From positions 18,959 to 82,958 of the forward strand of contig CACZVX010000017.1 in the NCBI GenBank assembly GCA_902784755.1: DNA of 64,000 bases, written 5' to 3'. The translations under genes and the position numbers were made by a program. The notes beneath the pieces are model-generated. The model saw only the letters and a program-made list of their open reading frames with translations, did not search any database and was not told the origin of the DNA. This DNA comes from an uncultured Prevotellaceae bacterium. GTDB lineage: Bacteria > Bacteroidota > Bacteroidia > Bacteroidales > Bacteroidaceae. Shown here one piece after another: positions 42,991-50,096 of the stretch (positions within the stretch are counted from its first letter, which is position 1; each line of letters opens with the position of its first letter).

Positions 42991-44172
42991 CCATTCTAAT
43001 ACTTTGATTCTGCGGAGGGCTTCGCGAATCTTGTCGTCTTTGGCACATAGTGAGATGCGGATATAGCGTTCTCCGTTGGATCCAAAGATAAAGCCAGGAG
43101 TGATAAAGACACGAGCTTCATGGAGTACGCGCTCAGTGAGGTCTTCAACATTTTGGTATTCCTCGGGAATCTTCCCCCAGAGGAACATACCCACCTGATT
43201 CTTGTCGAACGTGCAGCCAAGTGTAGTCATAATTTCCTCTGCAATTTGTCGGCGACGCAGATACGTATTGATATTAGCCTCGTGATGCCACTCTGTATCA
43301 TTGTTTTGCAGAGCTTCTGCGGCAGCTAACTGAATGCCACGGAAAGTGCCACTGTCGATGTTACTTTTGATTTTCAGAATCCATGAGATAAAGGTGGCAT
43401 TCGTGCAACACATGCCTACACGCCATCCAGGCATATTGTGGCTCTTTGACATGGAGTTGAACTCAATGCAGCAATCTTTGGCTCCAGGCACTTGCAACAG
43501 CGAAAGTGGTTTCTCATTGAGAATGAAAGAGTAGGGATTATCGTTCACTACTACGATGCCATGCCTTTTAGCGAAAGCTACCAAACGCACGTAAGTTTCC
43601 ATTCGGGCTGCTCCACCGGTAGGCATATTAGGATAATTTGTCCACATCAGTTTCACATGCGAAAGGTCCATCTTTTCCAACCCTTCGAAATCGGGCTGCC
43701 ATCCGTTGTCTTCCAACAGATCGTAGTTCACCACCTTGGCACCGAGAATCTTTGATAAAGAAGTGTAGGTGGGGTAGCCGGGATTGGGTACCAACACCTC
43801 ATCGCCGGGATTGACAAATGCTAATGTTGTGTGCAGGATACCTTCTTTTGAGCCAATGAGTGGCTGGATTTCCGTTTTGGGATCCAGTTCTACACAGTAC
43901 CATTTCTGATAAAATGAGGCCATGGCATTGCGCAACTCGGGTGTTCCCATCGTGGGCTGATAGCCATGGGCATTGGGATCATTGGCTACTTGACAAAGTT
44001 TGTCGATGGTGCGCTGTGAAGGAGGCATGTCTGGACTTCCGATAGCAAGGCTCACGATGTCCTTACCTTCGGCATTGAGTTGAGCTACTTCTTTCAGTTT
44101 GCGACTAAAATAATATTCCTGTACAAGGCTGAGTCTTTCAGCCGGTTGTATGTTAGGCAGATTGTTTTCCAT
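42988..44172 (-). CDS. class I/II PLP aminotransferase, probably aromatic
   Basis: 394 residues. It is a fold-type I aminotransferase with S-M-S-K-S-H-N-M-P-G-W-R-V-G (PLP lysine), N-Y-P-N-M-P-T-G (Asn and aromatic stack) and the carboxylate-binding Arg in Y-I-R-I-S-L. It is related to DAP/aspartate aminotransferases. Its position between pheA and the DAHP synthase/CM gene indicates that it transaminates phenylpyruvate and 4-hydroxyphenylpyruvate as the last step to Phe and Tyr. Its start overlaps the end of pheA by 20 nt, so the two are translationally coupled. Confidence 0.9.
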   Translation of the reverse strand: MENNLPNIQPAERLSLVQEYYFSRKLKEVAQLNAEGKDIVSLAIGSPDMPPSQRTIDKLCQVANDPNAHGYQPTMGTPELRNAMASFYQKWYCVELDPKTEIQPLIGSKEGILHTTLAFVNPGDEVLVPNPGYPTYTSLSKILGAKVVNYDLLEDNGWQPDFEGLEKMDLSHVKLMWTNYPNMPTGGAARMETYVRLVAFAKRHGIVVVNDNPYSFILNEKPLSLLQVPGAKDCCIEFNSMSKSHNMPGWRVGMCCTNATFISWILKIKSNIDSGTFRGIQLAAAEALQNNDTEWHHEANINTYLRRRQIAEEIMTTLGCTFDKNQVGMFLWGKIPEEYQNVEDLTERVLHEARVFITPGFIFGSNGERYIRISLCAKDDKIREALRRIKVLEW

Positions 44173-44995
44173 CTTGATATTCTCCTAAAATTTTAAGTTC
44201 TCTTGTTAAGGGCATAATAGCATCTATCGACTGGCGGTAGCGGGTGATGTTGTCATACATTACATCGATGTAAAACAAGTATTCCCATTCATGTCCGATG
44301 ATAGGTAGCGACTGAATCTTTGTGAGATTTATTTTGTAGAAACTCAGAATACTTAGTACCTGCGAGAGCGAACCTTCCTCGTGAGGCAAAGAGAACACCA
44401 AAGACGCTTTATTGGTCTTGTCGATGGGGCGAAGGAAATCAGCCTTCCGGGGGTCGCATTCCACAAGGAAGCGCGTGAAGTTGTGCTTATTGTCCTCAAT
44501 GTTGTTTTCTAAAATCTTCATCCCGTTCATACGTGCTGCCTCAGCATGGCAGATAGCCGCAGTTCCCCGCAACTGATATTCGTGGATATATTGTGCGGCT
44601 CCAGCTGTATCCTCAGTTTCCACTGCCTTCAAAGTAGGATGGTTGCTCAGATACTGGCGGCATTGCATCAGTGCTACTGGGTGGGAGTGGACTTCAGTAA
44701 TAGTGTCCCAGTTGTCTTCCGGCAAACAACAGATGCAATGCGAGATGTGTAGTTTGTGCTCACCCACCACGCTAGTACCTGAATCGCGCAACAGTTCGTA
44801 GTTGTGGAGCAGGCTTCCGGCAATGGTATTCTCGATGGCAGTCATACCGATGCAAGTAGGGTCGCGCTTGATGTTTTCAAACACCTGCTCAAAAGTGGAA
44901 CAGCAAATCAGCTGTATCTGTTCACCTTCGAAATACTGATGTGCTGCGATGTCGTGGAACGATCCGAGCTCTCCTTGTATGGCTATTCTTTTCAT
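44153..44995 (-). CDS. pheA: prephenate dehydratase with ACT domain
   Basis: 280 residues, without a fused mutase. The catalytic part shows I-Q-G-E-L-G-S-F-H-D, A-I-E-N-T-I-A-G-S and N-F-T-R-F (the conserved Thr-Arg-Phe). A C-terminal ACT domain begins A-S-L-V-F-S-L-P-H-E-E-G-S-L. The Phe-binding E-S-R-P motif of well-studied enzymes is K-I-Q-S-L-P-I here, so feedback by Phe may be weak. It converts prephenate to phenylpyruvate. It is the first gene of the aromatic operon, and its leader carries the attenuator at 45041-45194. Confidence 0.94.
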   Translation of the reverse strand: MKRIAIQGELGSFHDIAAHQYFEGEQIQLICCSTFEQVFENIKRDPTCIGMTAIENTIAGSLLHNYELLRDSGTSVVGEHKLHISHCICCLPEDNWDTITEVHSHPVALMQCRQYLSNHPTLKAVETEDTAGAAQYIHEYQLRGTAAICHAEAARMNGMKILENNIEDNKHNFTRFLVECDPRKADFLRPIDKTNKASLVFSLPHEEGSLSQVLSILSFYKINLTKIQSLPIIGHEWEYLFYIDVMYDNITRYRQSIDAIMPLTRELKILGEYQDGKQSA

Positions 44996-45040
44996 ATTTT
45001 TGTTGTTTCTTTTTTTCAGCTAACCAGGTATCAGGCTATT

Positions 45041-45073
45041 AAAAAGTCCCACCTCATTGTTATGAAGCGGGAC
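45041..45073 (-). terminator. attenuator terminator in the pheA leader
   Basis: In the RNA, a 12-bp stem (45073-45062 with 45057-45046; one mismatch and one G-U) with the loop AACA is followed by UUUUU (45045-45041). It lies 46 nt upstream of the pheA start. The 5' arm contains UCCCGCUUCA, which can instead pair with the leader-peptide region 45129-45138. Confidence 0.9.
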
Positions 45074-45138
45074 CTTACTGTATCTATTCTGATAACCTTA
45101 GTCTATAAGTTGAACATTATACGCAACTTCCCGCTTCA
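45063..45138 (-). promoter_or_regulatory. antiterminator of the aromatic operon attenuator
   Basis: TGAAGCGGGA in leader codons 19-22 (45138-45129) is the perfect 10-nt complement of TCCCGCTTCA in the terminator's 5' arm (45072-45063). Forming this helix destroys the terminator. A ribosome stalled on the aromatic codons leaves the segment free, and one that reaches the stop codon covers it. Confidence 0.85.
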
Positions 45139-45194
45139 CAGATTCCTGCAAAGTAAAAATAAAAGTAATAAAAAGATGCGTATGACTTATTCAT
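45117..45194 (-). CDS. aromatic leader peptide of the pheA-tyrA operon
   Basis: 25 codons, ATG at 45194-45192 and TAA at 45119-45117. It starts about 22 nt after the predicted transcription start. Residues 8-15 read F-Y-Y-F-Y-F-Y-F and residue 5 is Tyr, giving 4 Phe and 5 Tyr codons in 25. The end is A-G-I-C-E-A-G-S-C-V. Such a run is expected for a ribosome-stalling leader sensing charged tRNA-Phe and tRNA-Tyr. The balance of both residues matches an operon that makes both amino acids. The antiterminator segment overlaps codons 19-22. No strong Shine-Dalgarno is seen (AAAAGAG lies just upstream), which is normal for this phylum. Confidence 0.85.
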   Translation of the reverse strand: MNKSYASFYYFYFYFAGICEAGSCV

Positions 45195-45221
45195 AACTCT
45201 TTTAAATTTTTAATTCGGTTG

Positions 45222-45253
45222 CAAATGTATAACAATATTTTTATTCCTACAAA
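45222..45253 (-). promoter_or_regulatory. promoter of the aromatic amino acid operon
   Basis: On the minus strand TTTG (45253-45250), a 20-nt spacer and TACATTTG (45229-45222). The predicted start near 45216 gives a leader of about 220 nt before pheA. Confidence 0.8.
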
Positions 45254-45317
45254 CTTTTTGCAACTTTTTTTGCAATTAACCTTACATTTCTGATTATTTA
45301 CCTATGCTGTCATTCTC

Positions 45318-46172
45318 TTAGAATCCGTATGGATTGGCATTTTTATATGCCTCATTCATCTTCTCCTCCAGATTCTCATCCATCGTATCAGGGTTGATGT
45401 CCTTCAGTTTGGCAAGATCCTCAGCTGCTCCTTGCTGATCGTCCATTTGCATCTTGAGTTTCGCTCTTTCGCTATAGCCATCAATAGAGAACGGGTTTTG
45501 TTCAATTACCTTATTATAAAATGAAAGGGCCTTAGCCAACTCTCCCTTGGCTATCTCCACTTTTGCTTTCAGAAGAAGAACGTCCTCTACTTCCGGTGCA
45601 CGTTCCATCAGCCATTCGCTATCTTTGTCGGCATCTTCCACTTCACCTTTTTCCAACAATACATTTGCCCGCATGAGATAGGCATCAGCATAATTCTCGT
45701 TGATAGAGATAGCCTTAGTGTACATAGCTAAAGCATTGGTGAGGTCTTCCTGGCCAAGACAAGCACGGCCATACAGATAGTAAATCTCCAGATTATCCTG
45801 AGAGATGAGCAGCGCTTTCTCACAAGAGGAAGCCATGGCCCCATAATCTTCCATTAAGAAAGCCACTTGAGCCATTCTCAGCAAAATGCCCTGGTTCTCG
45901 GGTTCTGCCTCCTGCAATTTCTGTAACTGCTCATAGGAAGCGGTGAGTTCGTTGTTTTGAAGAAGTGCCTGTGACAAATAGTCGCGGCATTCAAGGTCTT
46001 CCTTGATGGAAATAGCATGGTTCAGGCATCGGATAGCCTGTTCCCATTGTCCTGTTTTCAAGGCTTTCACTCCATCGTATTTCAAGATGTCGAAGTTCTT
46101 TAATTCTTCTGCTAGTCTTTTCTCTTCAGGGCTTTCTTCTTTGCCACCGAACAATGCTTTAAAAAAGTTCAT
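45318..46172 (-). CDS. tetratricopeptide repeat protein
   Basis: 284 residues and no signal peptide. Seven or so TPR-like helix pairs fill the sequence, for example W-E-Q-A-I-R-C-L-N-H-A-I-S-I, I-Y-Y-L-Y-G-R-A-C-L-G and A-L-S-F-Y-N-K-V-I-E-Q-N-P-F. The N-terminus (M-N-F-F-K-A-L-F-G-G-K-E-E) is short and amphipathic. It is presumably a cytosolic scaffold; its partners are unknown. The gene lies 52 nt after the membrane-anchored protein gene (46225-46818) on the same strand, and both may belong to one transcript starting with the rhodanese-MBL gene at 47891. Confidence 0.85.
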   Translation of the reverse strand: MNFFKALFGGKEESPEEKRLAEELKNFDILKYDGVKALKTGQWEQAIRCLNHAISIKEDLECRDYLSQALLQNNELTASYEQLQKLQEAEPENQGILLRMAQVAFLMEDYGAMASSCEKALLISQDNLEIYYLYGRACLGQEDLTNALAMYTKAISINENYADAYLMRANVLLEKGEVEDADKDSEWLMERAPEVEDVLLLKAKVEIAKGELAKALSFYNKVIEQNPFSIDGYSERAKLKMQMDDQQGAAEDLAKLKDINPDTMDENLEEKMNEAYKNANPYGF

Positions 46173-46224
46173 GTTTAAGTTTCTAATGAGTAAGATAATA
46201 TGGGGCTTGTCTTGTTTTTAAATA

Positions 46225-46818
46225 TTATGTTTCCTTTGGAACAGCTTCACCTTTAAGTGCATTCAGGCGTGTGAAAAAATTCTGATGTTGGCGGAAGGAG
46301 TCCATAAACTGGGATGCAAGATAATCTTTCAGGTTAGGGATTTCAGGCAGAAAAACCATACTCTGACGTGTATGGACACCAATCACATTTTCCTCGGTAT
46401 TGATAGTATAGATTAGCGTCGTATGATTATCGAAGTTGCAAGCATTCACCACTTTTCGGATATTTGAAAGCTGCTCGATATCATCAAGAGGCGCGTTATA
46501 CCACCATACATCGTGAATACTGATGTATTTGCTTTCCTCCGCATAATCGATGATAAAGTGCTCTCCTTGATAAGCCACAATAATGCGTTCCGGATCGTCC
46601 TTACTTTCTTCTGGCTGACAGTTGATTTCCTGTAGTACAGTCATCAGCAATTTCTTCCGCGACATACCCTCGTAAGGATTCTTTTTCGCTAAAGTTTCTT
46701 CTGCTTGACGAACTTGAGACGCAATGGTCTCTTTCAGCTTGTCTTCACGCGAGCGAAACCAGGCTGCTATGATTGCAATAACAGTAACGAAAATGACGAT
46801 ATTCAGAGTGTCAGCCAT
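46225..46818 (-). CDS. membrane-anchored protein, unknown function
   Basis: 197 residues. One N-terminal membrane helix (I-V-I-F-V-T-V-I-A-I-I-A-A-W-F) is followed by a short coiled segment and a compact alpha/beta domain of about 140 residues. The domain has strands such as R-I-I-V-A-Y-Q-G-E-H-F-I-I-D-Y and N-H-T-T-L-I-Y-T-I-N-T, reminiscent of a secretion-chaperone or YbjN-like fold. That likeness is a guess, and I do not recognise a named family. It lies between the rhodanese-MBL and TPR genes on the same strand, 14 nt after the former. Confidence 0.65.
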   Translation of the reverse strand: MADTLNIVIFVTVIAIIAAWFRSREDKLKETIASQVRQAEETLAKKNPYEGMSRKKLLMTVLQEINCQPEESKDDPERIIVAYQGEHFIIDYAEESKYISIHDVWWYNAPLDDIEQLSNIRKVVNACNFDNHTTLIYTINTEENVIGVHTRQSMVFLPEIPNLKDYLASQFMDSFRQHQNFFTRLNALKGEAVPKET

Positions 46819-46832
46819 TATACTTATTTAAG

Positions 46833-47891
46833 TTATTCATAATGACGTACACGCACATCCATGCCTTCCTTCTGCAACTGTTCTACAGCGGGACGGAGAT
46901 CGGTCTGGCTGTAATGGTAGGGGAAGAGAACGCGGGGCTTAAATACACGGGCGGCACGCTGTAACTGATCCGGGGTCATGGTGTAAGGCTGGTTGCAGGG
47001 CAGGAAAGCAATATCGATGTCTTTCAGCGAAGCCATCTCAGGAATATCTTCAGTATCCCCAGCGATATAGATGCGCAATCCGTCGATGGTGAGTACATAG
47101 CCGTTATCGCGTCCTTTTGGATGGAACTGTTGATGGCCTTCGGTGATGTTGTAAGCGGGAACAGCTTCTACATGGATATCATCCACTTGCAACTGGTCGC
47201 CATTTTTCATGACCTTGCCATAACCAATCATTCCTGCACAACGGGTATTGGTGATGAATTGGGTTTTGTCGTTAGTGAGGGTGGCAATGGCCTCTTTGTC
47301 GAAATGATCACCATGCTCATGAGTCACGAAGATATAGTCGGCCTTGGGCACAGTTGTGTAATCTATCGTTCGGTTTCCAAGTTTCCGAACAGGATCAATC
47401 TCAATTTCCTTACCCTCAAAAACGATGCGTATGCTCGCATGCATGAGAGTATAGAACTTGATAGTCTTACCGCTTTTTGTTGTGAAGGTGTCAATCTCTT
47501 TCGTTTCGGTTGTCACTTCCTTACCAGCTTTTTGCCATGCGAGAATACCGCCTTCCAGATTAATTACCTGAAATCCGTCTTCTGCAAGAATACTTGCCGC
47601 ATGGGCCGAACGGCGCCCACTACGGCAATAAACTGCCACTTCACGATTCTTGTCTAACTGTTTCAGAGCTTCTTCTTTGAAAGAAGACTGTTTTACATCA
47701 ATGTTGAGAGCCTCAGAAAGGTGTCCGGCGACATATTCTTCAGCGGTGCGGACGTCTAAAATCTGTACACCCGCACTATCGGTGAGTTTTGCAAAATCCT
47801 CGACATTTGCGTCTTTATACATCTGTTGGCTACAGGCCGTATTGGCATTCAGTCCTAACAATACCATCAATGATCCGAATAACTTTCTCAT
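46833..47891 (-). CDS. exported rhodanese - metallo-beta-lactamase fusion protein
   Basis: 352 residues from the ATG at 47891. A signal peptide ends in N-T-A-C-S, possibly a lipoprotein. Residues about 28-120 are a rhodanese domain with the active Cys in V-Y-C-R-S-G-R-R-S. Residues about 135-350 are an UlaG-like metallo-beta-lactamase fold with T-H-E-H-G-D-H (metal ligands), A-G-D-T-E-D and a final F-P-Y-H-Y. In known persulfide dioxygenase fusions the MBL part comes first, so this order is reversed. It could process sulfane sulfur in the periplasm, but the MBL part resembles hydrolases more than dioxygenases. Confidence 0.85.
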   Translation of the reverse strand: MRKLFGSLMVLLGLNANTACSQQMYKDANVEDFAKLTDSAGVQILDVRTAEEYVAGHLSEALNIDVKQSSFKEEALKQLDKNREVAVYCRSGRRSAHAASILAEDGFQVINLEGGILAWQKAGKEVTTETKEIDTFTTKSGKTIKFYTLMHASIRIVFEGKEIEIDPVRKLGNRTIDYTTVPKADYIFVTHEHGDHFDKEAIATLTNDKTQFITNTRCAGMIGYGKVMKNGDQLQVDDIHVEAVPAYNITEGHQQFHPKGRDNGYVLTIDGLRIYIAGDTEDIPEMASLKDIDIAFLPCNQPYTMTPDQLQRAARVFKPRVLFPYHYSQTDLRPAVEQLQKEGMDVRVRHYE

Positions 47892-47911
47892 AATAAAAAA
47901 TATATTTTCGG

Positions 47912-47960
47912 CAAAGATAGGGATTTTATTGATATCCTCCAAATTTTTTTATTACCTTTG
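47912..47960. promoter_or_regulatory. divergent promoters between the rhodanese-MBL and ttcA-like genes
   Basis: Minus: TTTG (47943-47940), 20 nt, TATCTTTG (47919-47912). Plus: reduced TTG (47929-47931), 21 nt, TACCTTTG (47953-47960). The spacer of each contains part of the other promoter, so the two probably exclude each other. Confidence 0.65.
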
Positions 47961-47966
47961 CACGGT

Positions 47967-48725
47967 ATGAACATTGAACAATTTGTGAAGAAACAGTTTG
48001 AGCAAGCCTTGAAACGCTATGAGCTGATTGAGGATGGCGACCATGTGCTTGTTGGGCTCTCAGGTGGCAAGGACTCTATGGCTCTGCTTGAATTGTTGGC
48101 GTTGCGCTCCCGAGTGTTCAAACCTAAGTTTACAGTAGAGGCGGCTTTCGTGAAAATGCGTAATATTCCTTACAAAAATGATGAGACTTATTTGCGGGAT
48201 TTCGCTGAATCGCTGGGTGTGAAACTACATATCTTTGATACGGAATTCGATGAGACTACCGATGAGCGCCGTACACATTGTTTTCTATGTTCTTGGAACC
48301 GGAGAAAAGTGCTATTTAAGGCTGCTCAAGATTTAGGTTGTAACAAGATTGCTTTAGGGCATCATCGGGATGACCTGATGCAAACAGCCTTGATGAATCT
48401 AACGTTTGAAGGTAACTTTCACACAATGCCTCCCCGATTGCAAATGGAAAAGTTTCCCGTGGAGCTCATCCGTCCCCTCTGTCTGTTGCGTGAAAAAGAG
48501 GTCCTGACGTTTGCGAAGTTACGTGGTTATCGCCAGCAGGAGAGAAAATGTCCTTACGAGGATGCTTCCCACCGTTCAGACATGAAAGAAATGATAACAC
48601 GCTTTGAAACTATGAATCCTGAGTTCGCCTTTACCTTCTACACAGCTATGGAGCGGACTTTTCCTCAGCAAGATTTTAAGGAACTTAATGACTTTAAAGA
48701 CCTTAAAAAGAATAAAGAAACTTAA
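47967..48725 (+). CDS. ttcA: TtcA-like tRNA 2-thiolation PP-loop protein
   Basis: 252 residues from the ATG at 47967, 7 nt after the -7 box. It has the PP-loop S-G-G-K-D-S, a C-F-L-C-S-W pair of Cys and a third Cys in E-R-K-C-P-Y, the pattern of TtcA-type enzymes that use an iron-sulfur cluster to thiolate cytidine 32 of tRNA. The last about 17 residues (D-F-K-E-L-N-D-F-K-D-L-K-K) are encoded by a dispersed TTTAAAG-type repeat and are probably not part of the family fold. It is cytosolic. The promoter of the next gene begins right at its stop codon. Confidence 0.88.
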   Translation: MNIEQFVKKQFEQALKRYELIEDGDHVLVGLSGGKDSMALLELLALRSRVFKPKFTVEAAFVKMRNIPYKNDETYLRDFAESLGVKLHIFDTEFDETTDERRTHCFLCSWNRRKVLFKAAQDLGCNKIALGHHRDDLMQTALMNLTFEGNFHTMPPRLQMEKFPVELIRPLCLLREKEVLTFAKLRGYRQQERKCPYEDASHRSDMKEMITRFETMNPEFAFTFYTAMERTFPQQDFKELNDFKDLKKNKET

Positions 48726-48729
48726 GAAA

Positions 48730-48761
48730 TTTGGAAGGAGAGGGGGAATATATTACTTTTG
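48730..48761 (+). promoter_or_regulatory. promoter abutting the ttcA stop, for a leaderless gene
   Basis: TTTG (48730-48733), a 20-nt spacer and TACTTTTG (48754-48761). The next ATG is at 48768, 7 nt after the box. Confidence 0.7.
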
Positions 48762-48767
48762 CCCAGG

Positions 48768-49499
48768 ATGAAACGCATCTTATCTATATTGGTAACTGTA
48801 CTGCTGACAATTACAGCTAGTGCACAGATGGAGAGCAGGGTCGAGGAACTGCCTGCTCTACGAACAATTGCACCCACGATGGAGTTCAACTCTGACCTGA
48901 AATCACGCGTGGATGCATTGCCAATGGATACGTTGCATCTACTCTTGCTGAACAATTACGGTCAAGTACCTATCAATATGTATCCTTACAATTTCTGGGG
49001 AGGTTACCATAGTTGGAATCTCCATGAAGGACTGAATATGAATCTGGGCGCTTCTGTATTTGGTTCGTGGGGAGGTAGCAGATATTTAGGGACAGGCTTT
49101 TCTCAGGATATCTCATTAATGTATGCCGTGCCATTAAGTAATAGGCTGTCGCTGGCTGTGGGTGGCTATTTCAACAACACCTTTTTTGCTCATGATACTT
49201 ATCGCGATGCGGGCATTAGTGCTGTTCTGGGTTATCGTTTCAATGAACATTGGGAGGCGTATCTTTATGGGCAGAAATCATTAGTGAAAAATCATCTCCC
49301 AATGCCCCTTTATTATGGCATGGGATATGTGGGTGACCGTATAGGAGCAGCTGTTAAATATAATGTGAATCCTACGATGAGTTTCCAGGTGAATGTAGAA
49401 TTGATGGAAACACCAGCCTATCCCGCACATTATTATATGATGAGACCCAGCCGTATGGAGCCATCCAGTCACGGGGCACCGCCTCCTCCGGCTCCCTAA
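48768..49499 (+). CDS. exported beta-rich protein, probably outer-membrane barrel
   Basis: 243 residues from the ATG at 48768, with a signal peptide ending in A-S-A-Q. After about 80 residues that include P-x-N-M-Y-P-Y-N-F-W-G-G, the rest alternates amphipathic strands rich in Tyr, Gly and Phe (L-S-L-A-V-G-G-Y-F-N-N-T-F-F, A-V-L-G-Y-R-F-N-E-H-W-E-A-Y-L-Y), as in small outer-membrane barrels. It ends in a Pro-rich, His-containing tail. Family unknown. Its stop overlaps the convergent acetyltransferase stop by 4 nt. Confidence 0.7.
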   Translation: MKRILSILVTVLLTITASAQMESRVEELPALRTIAPTMEFNSDLKSRVDALPMDTLHLLLLNNYGQVPINMYPYNFWGGYHSWNLHEGLNMNLGASVFGSWGGSRYLGTGFSQDISLMYAVPLSNRLSLAVGGYFNNTFFAHDTYRDAGISAVLGYRFNEHWEAYLYGQKSLVKNHLPMPLYYGMGYVGDRIGAAVKYNVNPTMSFQVNVELMETPAYPAHYYMMRPSRMEPSSHGAPPPPAP

Positions 49500-50053
49500 G
49501 TTAAGATTTCCTTTATGACCCGTGCAGGATTGCCTACGGCAACGCAATTATCGGGAATGTCTTTTACCACGACGCTGCCTGCGCCAATGGTGACGTTGCT
49601 GCCGATGGTAACACCAGGAAGAATAGTTGTGTTGCCGCCAATCCACACATTGTCACCAATGGTTACGGGTTCTGCCCATTCTTCTCGACTGTTGCGCTTC
49701 TGGGGATCGGTATCGTGGCAAGCAGTATAGATACTCACATTAGGGCCTACAAAACAATCATCGCCTATAGTGACGTAGGCTTCATCGAGTACGGTGAAAT
49801 TGAAATTGGCAAAGAAACTTCTGCCCACGCGGATATGGGTACCATAGTCGCAATAGAAAGGCTGGTTGATGAGCACTTCGTTATCGCAAGCCCCCAATAG
49901 GTTCTTTAATATTTGCCGCCGTTTGTCCAACTCACTGGGACGCAGGTTATTGTATTCCCAGATGATATCCTTAGTCTTGTTGAGTTCTTCAAGAAGTTGA
50001 GGATCTAAGGCGCAATACTTCCTTCCGCTGAGCATTTTTTCTTTCTCTGTCAT
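49496..50053 (-). CDS. maltose/galactoside O-acetyltransferase-type sugar acetyltransferase
   Basis: 185 residues from the ATG at 50053. An N-terminal helical Mac domain (E-K-M-L-S-G-R-K-Y-C-A-L-D-P-Q-L) is followed by a left-handed beta-helix of hexapeptide repeats, with the catalytic His in Y-T-A-C-H-D and acetyl-CoA-binding strands up to V-G-N-P-A-R-V-I. It should transfer acetyl groups from acetyl-CoA to a sugar in the cytosol; the natural substrate of this family is often unclear. It lies just downstream of the large AsmA-like gene on the same strand: the AsmA stop (50097) is 44 nt from its start. Confidence 0.9.
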   Translation of the reverse strand: MTEKEKMLSGRKYCALDPQLLEELNKTKDIIWEYNNLRPSELDKRRQILKNLLGACDNEVLINQPFYCDYGTHIRVGRSFFANFNFTVLDEAYVTIGDDCFVGPNVSIYTACHDTDPQKRNSREEWAEPVTIGDNVWIGGNTTILPGVTIGSNVTIGAGSVVVKDIPDNCVAVGNPARVIKEILT

Positions 50054-50096
50054 ATAGTTTGATTTTGATTGTGTGCAAAAGAATGGAAACGAGCCC

